From IMG/VR virus record IMGVR_UViG_3300019881_000004, positions 1 through 45,361 of that record: a DNA stretch of 45,361 bases, one strand, 5' to 3'. Positions 31,736 through 38,200 of the stretch are shown in pieces; position 1 is the first letter of the stretch; each line of letters begins with the position of its first letter. Below the pieces are notes generated by a model, which ran no database searches, was not told where the DNA came from, and saw only the letters and a program-made list of their open reading frames with translations. The stretch is from a virus. The position numbers were made by a program, and so were the translations under genes.

Positions 31736-31764
31736 ATAATGGGGGTGATATAGCGCCTGGTCAA
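31736..31764 (-). promoter_or_regulatory. Sigma70-like promoter
   Basis: On the minus strand TTGACC (31759-31764), a 17-base spacer and CATTAT (31736-31741). It lies between the stop of the HTH gene and the 31371-31718 gene and would drive the cluster leading to the HNH nuclease, possibly further into the late operon. Confidence 0.5.
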
Positions 31765-31958
31765 GTCTGCTGGCGCTGGCGTGCCGGAACGCTGCGCAGC
31801 AGCTCAGCGCTCGCCGTGGCGTCGTAGAGCGCCCGGTTGTCAGCGCCCCGGTCGACCACCGCACAGCGCAGGCGGATGGTGTGCACCGATCGGCCGGTCC
31901 ACTGCGCGAGCGCCGCCCTGTCCATAAGGACCCGGTCGGGCTGCCGAAGTACGACCAC
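31761..31958 (-). CDS. Small helix-turn-helix DNA-binding protein
   Basis: 65 residues from GTG 31958 with AGAGGAG seven bases upstream. The sequence LMDRAALAQWTGRSVHTIRLRCAVV looks like a minimal MerR/excise-type helix-turn-helix, and ALYDATASAELLRSVPARQR the following wing-like part. Such small proteins are frequent in actinophages. It is transcribed away from the Y-RNA/Ro cassette and could regulate either side. Confidence 0.6.
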   Translation of the reverse strand: MVVLRQPDRVLMDRAALAQWTGRSVHTIRLRCAVVDRGADNRALYDATASAELLRSVPARQRQQT

Positions 31959-32035
31959 GATTCACTCCTCTGCAAACGTTGGCGGTCAATTCACCCGTCC
32001 AGTGTGGACCAGTTGCTGCTACTGTCTCGCCCGCA

Positions 32036-32098
32036 CCCGGTGCGCAGCCTGCGGTTACTTCTGCTTATGAAACTACCGCTGGCGATCTTGATCTCGGG
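32036..32098 (+). ncRNA. Y-RNA-like RNA, copy 1 (no tRNA-like module)
   Basis: Shares three blocks with copy 2: CCCGGTGCGCAG (32036-32047), CGGTTACTTC (32052-32061) and CTTGATCTCGGG (32087-32098). It folds as a stem: GCC (32047-32049) and GCGGT (32051-32055) pair with ACCGC (32075-32079) and GGC (32081-32083), with a T-T mismatch between. CCCG at the 5' end can also pair with CGGG at the 3' end. The loop is short and lacks the tRNA-like insert. It resembles the simpler second Y RNA (YrlB type) known next to Ro genes. True ends are unknown. Confidence 0.55.
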
Positions 32099-32122
32099 GG
32101 CGCACGCAAACTTCATGTGGTG

Positions 32123-32250
32123 CCCGGTGCGCAGGAGACGGTTACTTCGCCTCATAAGCGGGTGGTGCGGGTTCGAGTCCCGTCGGCGGTTCGCCGCTGT
32201 AGCTCAATTGGCAGAGCGCCTACGTCACCGTCACCGACCTTGATCTCGGG
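32123..32250 (+). ncRNA. Y-RNA-like RNA, copy 2, with permuted tRNA-like module (YrlA type)
   Basis: Same 5' and 3' blocks as copy 1, with about 65 extra bases between. Outer stem: GACGGTTAC (32137-32145) with GTCACCGTC (32224-32232), one mismatch. Inside is a permuted tRNA: T-stem/loop GCGGG-TTCGAGT-CCCGT (32067-32083), acceptor-like stem CGGCGG/CCGCTG closed by TTCG (32084-32099), TA, then D-arm GCTC-AATTGGCA-GAGC (32202-32217). No anticodon arm; that position is the outer stem. Bacterial YrlA RNAs have this architecture and bind Ro through the outer stem. It ends about 48 bases before the Ro start. Confidence 0.75.
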
Positions 32251-32297
32251 TCCACTGAAGTTCGCGTCGCTCCCCTCCGCTGAGAGGGTTGAAGCGC

Positions 32298-33562
32298 TTG
32301 TCGAAGTTCAACACCACCACCCGCGCCCGGCCGGCCGTGTCATCCCCGGTCACCACCGAGCGCACGGCGTCCGGCCGCACGTTCGAGGGCGGCGCCGGCT
32401 ACGCCCGCGACGTCAAGTCCGAGCTGTTCCTGTTGGCAGTCACCAACATGGTCGGCGAGCAGACCTTCTACGAGACCGGCGCCCAGCGAGACGACCGGTA
32501 CGAGCAGCTGGTCCAGCAGTCCACATTGGCTGATCCGGAGTGGACAGCGCGCATGCTCGGATGGCTACGTGGTGAGGGCAACCTTCGGTCCGCGGCGCTG
32601 GTCGGCGCTGCGGTGTTCGCCAAGACTCGCCTGGACGCTGACCTGGCCGGCTTGTCCCGTCAGGTTGTCGCGTCGGTGCTGCAGCGCCCCGACGAGCCAG
32701 GCGAGCTGCTGGCCTACTGGACCAGCCGGTACGGCCGGGCGGTGCCGAAGCCGGTCAAGCGCGGTGTCGCTGACGCGGTGCAGCGGCTGTACACCGAGCG
32801 GGCGCTGTTGAAGTACGACACCGACTCGAAGGGCTACCGCTTCGCCGACGTCCTGGAGCTGGTGCACGCGACCCCGTCCGCGCCGTGGCAGGGCGACCTG
32901 TTCAAGCACGCCATCGACCGCAGGCACTGCCAATGCGGTTCCTCTCGGCGTATCGCGCCGCGCCTTCCCTCCGGTGGTCTTGGGCGTTGCAGAAGGCCAT
33001 CACGCACTCGTTGGCGAACGTGCCCCAGCTGCCTGGCCGGACGCTGGTGCTGGTCGACACCTCGGGGTCGATGCACGCCGGGTTCTCCAAGGACGGCACG
33101 CTGATGAGGTGGGATGCGGCTGCCCTGTTCGGAATCGCTCTCGCTTCCCGGTGCGCGACGGCGGACGTGGTGTCGTTCTCTGGTGGCGGCTACTACGGCA
33201 ACGCCATGTCCTCGAAGGTGTTCCCGCTCCACGCTGGCGAGTCACTGCTCAGGTCGCTGACGCGGTGGACCGATGACGGGTACTTCCTGAACGGCGGCAC
33301 CGACACGCCCGGCGCGATCCGGAGGCACTACCAAGGCCATGACCGCGTGGTGATCTTGACCGACGAGCAGGCCGGCCGCGGTGATGTGGACGCCGCACTG
33401 CCTGGCAATGCGGCGATGTACACGTGGAACCTAGCCGGCTACCAGCTCGGGCACGCGCCATCAGGATTCGCGAACCGGCACACGTTCGGGGGCCTCACGG
33501 ACGCCGCTTTCAAGATGATTCCGCTGCTCGAAGCTGGCCGCAACGCTGCCTGGCCGTTCTAG
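32298..33562 (+). pseudogene. rsr: Ro/Rsr (TROVE + vWA) gene with internal deletion and frame change
   Basis: The first part, from TTG 32298 (or 32289), matches the TROVE N-terminus: TFEGGAGYARDVKSELFLLAVTNMV, LRGEGNLRSAALVGAA and SVLQRPDEPGELLAYWTSRYGR. At about 32925-32938 it stops matching after FKHAIDRRH. The family sequence resumes in another frame at LPMRFLSAYRAAPSLRW and runs through the vWA domain with its MIDAS VDTSGSM and a TDEQAG motif, to TAG 33562. From memory of the family, roughly 100 residues of TROVE repeats are missing at the junction. The first frame alone ends at 33104. An internal start (GTG 32885 or ATG 32936) could allow the vWA part to be made separately. Ro proteins bind Y RNAs and misfolded RNAs. 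Confidence 0.75.
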
Positions 33563-33579
33563 GCATCGAGGGTCCCGCA

Positions 33580-33603
33580 GGCTTGTGATTCCGTTCACAA
33601 GCC
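33580..33603. terminator. 9-bp perfect hairpin between convergent genes
   Basis: GGCTTGTGA (33580-33588) and TCACAAGCC (33595-33603) with a six-base loop. It lies between the end of the Ro gene and the end of the minus-strand gene at 33595, whose stop codon is inside one arm. Likely a bidirectional terminator closing the Ro cassette. Confidence 0.6.
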
Positions 33604-34254
33604 CGTGGTCCTCGGGTTCGTGTTGGTGAGGAGCATCGCGAGGTTCAGCCACTCATCACGCGCCCAGGTGCGGCGGCACGAGCGGCATCGGACGGTGTCG
33701 GTGTAGAGCGGGACGAACAGCGCAGCACCGCATTCGCCCGCGTCCGTCGTGTTCGGACACGGGCCTAGCGGCCGGGGCGGCAGGTCGTGCGCGAGCGCCC
33801 TGGCCTGCGTCCACAATGCACGGATCTCGGCGGCGAGTTCGACGATCCACTGGTTGCATGCGGACCGGTCGATTTGGGTCATGAGGTAGGCGATCTCGGT
33901 GCTGACCGTCCACCGACGAGGGTGGGTCTCGTCGAACTCCTCCCGCAGCCAGCAGGCGAGCCGGCGGACCTCGCGGGGGATGGAGTGGGGTGGGTTGTCC
34001 TCGTCGTCAGGGCCGTCGCCATCAGGCTTGGACCGAAGGTCCAGCGTGACGATCACGTCGTTGCGCGCCGGTGAGCGAGATCCGTAGCCGGGTGTGCCGC
34101 GGCCGGGCGTGCCCCGGCCCGGCGTGGTGAGCCCGGGAAGCATGGCGGCGTAGGTCTCCAGTTCGCGCAGCTTCCGTTGTGCGTCGCGTACGCAGCGGTG
34201 GCAGGCGTAGCGGTGGCCGGAATCCCTGTGGTCGCACAGGAGACATGCGGTCAC
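33595..34254 (-). CDS. Zinc-binding hypothetical phage protein
   Basis: 219 residues from GTG 34254. N-terminal CLLCDHRDSGHRYACHRC and C-terminal CPNTTDAGECGAALFVPLYTDTVRCRSC form two cysteine clusters, with a PGRGTPGRGTPGYG linker near residue 45. Proteins of this shape recur in actinophage early regions, without assigned function. Possibly DNA-binding. Confidence 0.65.
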   Translation of the reverse strand: MTACLLCDHRDSGHRYACHRCVRDAQRKLRELETYAAMLPGLTTPGRGTPGRGTPGYGSRSPARNDVIVTLDLRSKPDGDGPDDEDNPPHSIPREVRRLACWLREEFDETHPRRWTVSTEIAYLMTQIDRSACNQWIVELAAEIRALWTQARALAHDLPPRPLGPCPNTTDAGECGAALFVPLYTDTVRCRSCRRTWARDEWLNLAMLLTNTNPRTTGL

Positions 34255-34309
34255 CCTTCAGGCTCGCCGTATGCACGGTTGTTGTTGGTGTTGCCAGCGC
34301 ATCAGTCGC

Positions 34310-34492
34310 TCACCGTCCCCGCCAGAGAGTGATCACCGCGGCGGCGACGATCCCGACGACCCCGGCCTGGATGGCCCAGAGCAGGGTCAGCGCCATGAGG
34401 TCTGACGCGTGGTACCGGTCGGCGGCGAGGAATCCGATGTACAGCGCGAGCACGGCGAGGAGCGCGACGGCGAACCGGTCGACGGCTTTCAT
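34310..34492 (-). CDS. Small two-helix membrane protein
   Basis: 60 residues from ATG 34492, overlapping the upstream stop by one base. Two hydrophobic helices (about 8-24 and 33-55). No family recognised. Confidence 0.5.
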   Translation of the reverse strand: MKAVDRFAVALLAVLALYIGFLAADRYHASDLMALTLLWAIQAGVVGIVAAAVITLWRGR

Positions 34493-34959
34493 CAGTCGTC
34501 CCACACAATCCAGGTGGCGCCGTGGTGACCATGGATCGCTTCGGCGTGCTGGATACCGTCGGGGGCGTCCCAGCACACAGTGGAGCGATGTTCGCCACGC
34601 CAGCGAATGGCTACGGCGCCGTCAGGGAACAGCACGCCGTCGGCGACGTGGCCGCTACCGCTCACCCCGGTGACGTCGTGGTCACGTTCGAGATGGAACC
34701 GGCGGGTGCTGGGCAAGACTGGCTCCACGTGTTCGAGGGCGGCCTGTGCCCAAGCGGTGAGCAGGACAGCGAGCCACCGATAGCCGTTGGGGTGCTGCCT
34801 GCAGGTTGGGGTCATGTCGTCGATGTGGTCGTGGACGTCGATGCCGAGCTGCGTAATGACATGGGCTTCGATGCGGTTGGTGCTCTCGACGTTGAGGCCA
34901 CGGCGGGCGGCCAGCTCGCGGACGAGGAGGGTGACGCGCCGTGTGTCGATCATGATCAT
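34492..34959 (-). CDS. Hypothetical protein
   Basis: 155 residues from ATG 34959 (ATGA overlap). N-terminal helical part (LLVRELAARRGLNVESTNRIEAHVITQLG), then a beta-rich C-terminus with several Trp. No family recognised. Confidence 0.55.
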   Translation of the reverse strand: MIMIDTRRVTLLVRELAARRGLNVESTNRIEAHVITQLGIDVHDHIDDMTPTCRQHPNGYRWLAVLLTAWAQAALEHVEPVLPSTRRFHLERDHDVTGVSGSGHVADGVLFPDGAVAIRWRGEHRSTVCWDAPDGIQHAEAIHGHHGATWIVWDD

Positions 34960-35150
34960 GCGGGCTCCGGGCTCCGCTCCACAGTGATAGCCGCGACGCG
35001 CGGACCGTCCAAGTTGAACTCGATCCGCCCCATGACGCGCACCACCGCGTCGCCGCCAGCCATCGGCCGCAGCTCGGCGAGCGCCTCAGCCAGCTCGTCG
35101 AGGGTGGGCGGGGTGTCGAAAGTGATCTTCGGGGTGATACGCCTGCTCAC
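34956..35150 (-). CDS. Hypothetical small protein
   Basis: 64 residues from GTG 35150. One beta strand, one helix (TLDELAEALAEL), then strands (DAVVRVMGRIEFN). Coupled by overlaps to both neighbours. No family recognised. Confidence 0.5.
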   Translation of the reverse strand: MSRRITPKITFDTPPTLDELAEALAELRPMAGGDAVVRVMGRIEFNLDGPRVAAITVERSPEPA

Positions 35151-35356
35151 GTGTCTTGATCCTCCTGGTCGGTGTCCGAACTGGATGGTGGTGTCTCGTC
35201 CCACCGGCTGCCGTGTGGTCCGAGACCGAGCATGGCCAGTAGCTGCGCGCAGTCGGCGGCGTCAGCGGCACGGATGGCGACCGAGCGACGCGCGCGGTCG
35301 CGTTCGGCGGCGGTGGCTTTCACGGGCAGCCCGGAGGAGTGCATGGTCTCGATCAC
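35147..35356 (-). CDS. Hypothetical small protein
   Basis: 69 residues from GTG 35356. A basic helical start (AAERDRARRSVAIRAADAADCAQLL) and an acidic tail. No family recognised. Confidence 0.45.
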   Translation of the reverse strand: MIETMHSSGLPVKATAAERDRARRSVAIRAADAADCAQLLAMLGLGPHGSRWDETPPSSSDTDQEDQDT

Positions 35357-35634
35357 CGGTTGCCTCCGCGTGGCTCGCCGGGGCAGGGCTTGGAGGCCAC
35401 CACGAAGCTCCATTCCTGCTCGCACACGAAGCAGCCGGCTCCGGAGATGTGGACGAGGTTCTCGGTGTGGATGGCCCGGTCGGACCGGAAGGTAGCCGGG
35501 TTGACGCGCCAGGCGGCGGCCACGACCCACAGGTGTTCACCTGGCGTCGTCTCGACGTCAGTGCCGGGCATCTTCGTCGTGGGCACGTGCTGCCTGATGC
35601 CGGCTCCAACGGCCCGGCGCCTGGTGGCGTTCAC
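35353..35634 (-). CDS. Conserved-type actinophage hypothetical protein
   Basis: 93 residues from GTG 35634. Core HLWVVAAAWRVNP, then HTENLVHISGAGCFVCEQEWS and a terminal CPGEP. I recall similar sequences in Streptomyces phages and mobile elements, without function. The CxxC may bind metal. Confidence 0.55.
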   Translation of the reverse strand: MNATRRRAVGAGIRQHVPTTKMPGTDVETTPGEHLWVVAAAWRVNPATFRSDRAIHTENLVHISGAGCFVCEQEWSFVVASKPCPGEPRGGNR

Positions 35635-35918
35635 TCTCGCTCCTTCATCGCGCCAGCGGACGAGCTGGACGGCTTCTGTGCGGGTTCCTGTTCGACGGGC
35701 GCTGCCCGGCCGTCGTGGTAGCCGGTGATCGACTCTCGACGACCACCCGGGACGACCCGGACGCAGTCGTGTTCGGGTGCGGCGCCGCACCAGGTGCACG
35801 GGCGGGTGCGCGGGTTGTCCTCGACCTCCGCGCGCTCGATGCCGTCGGGTGTCCACTGCCACAGGCCATCTCGCGACTGCCCGCGCCGGCGGAATCGCCG
35901 GCTGCCACCGCGGGTCAC
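35631..35918 (-). CDS. Hypothetical protein
   Basis: 95 residues from GTG 35918. A CTWCGAAPEHDC motif lies mid-protein, after an Arg-rich N-terminus. Possibly metal- or nucleic-acid-binding; no family recognised. Confidence 0.5.
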   Translation of the reverse strand: MTRGGSRRFRRRGQSRDGLWQWTPDGIERAEVEDNPRTRPCTWCGAAPEHDCVRVVPGGRRESITGYHDGRAAPVEQEPAQKPSSSSAGAMKERE

Positions 35919-36415
35919 GTTGGCTCCTCGCCTGTGCCCCAACGGACGACCGTCACCGAGCTGTATGTGGCGACCAAGTACGGCCACGGCAGCGGTTCAA
36001 GAACACCACTCCCGGCCGTGTCACGCCGGTAGAGGGCGGGGAACCAGCGCGCGTCGTGCTTGTCATCACCGCGTTGCCAGACCGAGTTCCCTCGGGCTCG
36101 ACCAGCCTGAACAACCGAGTACGGCGGCGGCTCTTCGGGGATGTACGCACGTAGCTCGTCCGGCCTGCCTGTCAACCCGCCGGGCTCGCCCTCGCCGGTG
36201 AGCAGCCAGGTCAGGTCAACCCCGAGCACACCGGCCGTCATGGCGACTTGCTGAGCCGGTGACCGCTGCCGGCCGGCTTCGATGTTGGAGACAGACGAAC
36301 GGGACAGGCCGAGCGCCTCGGCGAGCTGAGTCTGAGTGAACTGCGCCAGTGCACGGGCGTCGCTCAGTCGGCCCCCGTAGTTGACCGTTTCCTGATCCAG
36401 AACGCGGCGCGTCAC
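35915..36415 (-). CDS. XRE-family regulator
   Basis: 166 residues from GTG 36415. Clear XRE helix-turn-helix at about 15-70 (LSDARALAQFTQTQLAEALG, then SRSSVSNIEAGRQR), ending LGVDLTWLLTGEGE. The C-terminal 80 residues resemble no known peptidase. It may be a repressor or early regulator of the replication arm. Confidence 0.75.
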   Translation of the reverse strand: MTRRVLDQETVNYGGRLSDARALAQFTQTQLAEALGLSRSSVSNIEAGRQRSPAQQVAMTAGVLGVDLTWLLTGEGEPGGLTGRPDELRAYIPEEPPPYSVVQAGRARGNSVWQRGDDKHDARWFPALYRRDTAGSGVLEPLPWPYLVATYSSVTVVRWGTGEEPT

Positions 36416-37089
36416 GTCCGATCCTCCGCGCAGCATTCGAATCCAGCAGCCGATCTTGTCGGCTCCTCAGCGGGCAGCAGCGCGAGCGCGACAGCGAGCT
36501 GCCGGTCGAGCTCGGCGAGCGCGTCGGGACCGTCCTGGGCGGCTGCCTCCTGCAGGAGTGGAAAGCCTGTGTCGATCGAGTGCTGGACTTCCTCGCGCGC
36601 GGCCGGGCGTCCGTTGGCGAACCACAGCACCTCGGCCGGGTCGCCGAACCGGAACAGAGCGCCGTCCGGGGCACGGAACGGGTTCCAGTCACGGGTGACC
36701 CAGACGAGGGCAACGCCCGGGTTGCGCCAACAGGTGATGCCGGGCGGGTCAACATGTTCCTCGGGTAGGCCACGTTCACGGCGATTCATGCTGGGAGTAG
36801 CCAAGAAAGGGCACGCGGTCGCGGAGTAGATCGCGCAGTCGCGGTGCGACGGGGGTTCAGCTGACACGCGATTGACCGCGCACATCGGGCCGGCCACGAA
36901 TGCGACCCATTGACCGCGGGGCTGGCCGCAGACCCAGCACAGCTTGAAGCGGTAGGCCTCGGGGATGCCGGAGCGGCGGATGACACGGAAGTCAGGCGAA
37001 CCGTCGTCGTAGACGTGGACGAACCACGGGATAGGACGGCCGTGCCGGTCACGCGGTAGGCCTCTCATGCGGGTCGGGATAGGGATCAC
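36412..37089 (-). CDS. Conserved-type actinophage hypothetical protein
   Basis: 225 residues from GTG 37089. Opening IPIPTRMRGLPRDRHGRPIPW, then KLCWVCGQPRG and AGPMCAVNRVSAEPPSHRDC, an arrangement I recall from many Streptomyces phages. The Cys/His set suggests a zinc site. No function assigned. Confidence 0.6.
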   Translation of the reverse strand: MIPIPTRMRGLPRDRHGRPIPWFVHVYDDGSPDFRVIRRSGIPEAYRFKLCWVCGQPRGQWVAFVAGPMCAVNRVSAEPPSHRDCAIYSATACPFLATPSMNRRERGLPEEHVDPPGITCWRNPGVALVWVTRDWNPFRAPDGALFRFGDPAEVLWFANGRPAAREEVQHSIDTGFPLLQEAAAQDGPDALAELDRQLAVALALLPAEEPTRSAAGFECCAEDRT

Positions 37090-37346
37090 CGCGAGACCTC
37101 CTCGGGGGCGCAGCATTCGGCGATCCAGCAGCCGGTCAAGTGCAGGCCCGCGCCCTGGATCGCGGCGCCGGGCGCGAAGTATTCGCCGCATCCCCAGCAG
37201 GTGCCGGGGAAATTGGCTGCGAACCAGGTCGGGTCGGCGAGCAGTGTTGCGCGCAGCGCGAGGGTCTTCTCCTCGATGGACTGGTGGCCGAGGCAGTGGG
37301 CGCACTGGTTGACGATGAGGTCGGTCTTCCCGCAGCGGTCGGTCAC
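37086..37346 (-). CDS. Zinc-binding hypothetical protein
   Basis: 86 residues from GTG 37346 (GTGA overlap; ATG 37355 is the other choice). Four Cys pairs or singles: CAHCLGHQS, CWGCGEYF, TGCWIAECC. Likely a small zinc-ribbon protein. Confidence 0.55.
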   Translation of the reverse strand: MTDRCGKTDLIVNQCAHCLGHQSIEEKTLALRATLLADPTWFAANFPGTCWGCGEYFAPGAAIQGAGLHLTGCWIAECCAPEEVSR

Positions 37347-37510
37347 GCGGACCACCCGCCGGATGTGAGCGCCTCACGGGCAGCCCGCGACGGCCGCCAT
37401 GAGTCGATCTCGGCGAACACGGCTTGGCCGGCGGCGCCAAGCGGCTCGCCGCCGAGGACGGGGACCGCCTCGCCGTCCACTTCGTAGATGCGGCAACGAT
37501 CCTCGGTCAT
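37343..37510 (-). CDS. Hypothetical 55-residue protein
   Basis: ATG 37510 overlaps the previous stop, and TGA at 37343-37345 overlaps the next GTG. It encodes RIYEVDGEAVPVLGGEP and a helical tail. Accepted because it fills the gap exactly in the local overlap style. Confidence 0.5.
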   Translation of the reverse strand: MTEDRCRIYEVDGEAVPVLGGEPLGAAGQAVFAEIDSWRPSRAAREALTSGGWSA

Positions 37511-37764
37511 GACACACCGCCATGGTTGACGGCCAGAACCCGTGGGCGGACGACGATCCAGTCCGGGACGCCGATCGGGTTGAGCCAGGCAACCAAGGTC
37601 GCGACGGCGTCCGCCTCGATGTGCTCGCCGTGCCGCAGGCGCGCGAACGTGTTGGGGGACATGCCGAGTTGGTCACTGAGGGCACGCTCGGACAGTCCGT
37701 GGTGAACCCGGACGATCTCGACGGTCCGAGCGAGCCGGAGCCAGTCGATCGCGTGCGTGGTCAC
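37507..37764 (-). CDS. Helix-turn-helix DNA-binding protein (XRE-like)
   Basis: 85 residues from GTG 37764. VEIVRVHHGLSERALSDQLGMSPNTFARLRHGEHIEADAVATL is a single XRE-type helix-turn-helix, followed by a short Trp-containing tail. Probably an early-region regulator (Cro-like size). Confidence 0.7.
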   Translation of the reverse strand: MTTHAIDWLRLARTVEIVRVHHGLSERALSDQLGMSPNTFARLRHGEHIEADAVATLVAWLNPIGVPDWIVVRPRVLAVNHGGVS

Positions 37765-37988
37765 GCCGGCTCCTTCAGTCGGCCGGCCGCCAATGCGCGG
37801 ACGTCGGCGGCGCGTTCGCGGACCAGCGCGGAGATCACCCACGGGTGCAAGGGCACTGCCGGGCCGCGGTCGATCTGGTCAGCCATGCGCTCCAGCTCGG
37901 CCGCGACGACGACCGGCGCGGCGACCATCAGCGCCCCGGCAAATGTCACGCGGTCGCCGTCGTCTTCGAAGCCGACGAGGTTGATCAC
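37761..37988 (-). CDS. Hypothetical small protein
   Basis: 75 residues from GTG 37988. Helical, with LERMADQIDRGPAVPLHPWVISALVRERAADVRAL. No family recognised. Confidence 0.5.
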   Translation of the reverse strand: MINLVGFEDDGDRVTFAGALMVAAPVVVAAELERMADQIDRGPAVPLHPWVISALVRERAADVRALAAGRLKEPA

Positions 37989-38200
37989 GGGTGTCCTCCT
38001 GGTGGCGGGTACCGGACTACGCCGCTGACGGCCCGCTTTTCGCTGCGGCCCTTGATGGTGATGACGTGCGTCCCGTTGGCGTAGACGGCAATGCCTGACA
38101 CGTAAGCGGTTCCGTCGCATGTGATGGCGTAGTCGTCACGGATGTCCCGGCTGTAGCTGGTGTCTGTGTCGAGGTCGGCCGCGGTGACCCGGGTGCTCAT
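37985..38200 (-). CDS. Hypothetical small beta-rich protein
   Basis: 71 residues from ATG 38200 (ATGA overlap with the replication gene). Strand-rich (YAITCDGTAYVSGIAVYANGTHVITIKG). No family recognised. Confidence 0.5.
   Translation of the reverse strand: MSTRVTAADLDTDTSYSRDIRDDYAITCDGTAYVSGIAVYANGTHVITIKGRSEKRAVSGVVRYPPPGGHP

Noticed and set aside
31997-32009. Short inverted repeat GTCCA-GTG-TGGAC upstream of the Y RNAs
   Set aside because: Could be an operator, but five-base arms are expected by chance; no clear promoter was found beside it.
32067-32217. Remnants of two ordinary tandem tRNA genes (3' half then 5' half)
   Set aside because: No anticodon arm is present on either side, the halves pair with each other through a TTCG loop, and the flanking stem matches copy 1. 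A permuted RNA explains all of it.
31881-32243. Open frames across the Y-RNA region on the plus strand (also 31979-32533)
   Set aside because: Their peptides are translations of tRNA-like sequence (VAQLAERL, SSIGRAPTS), a known annotation artefact.
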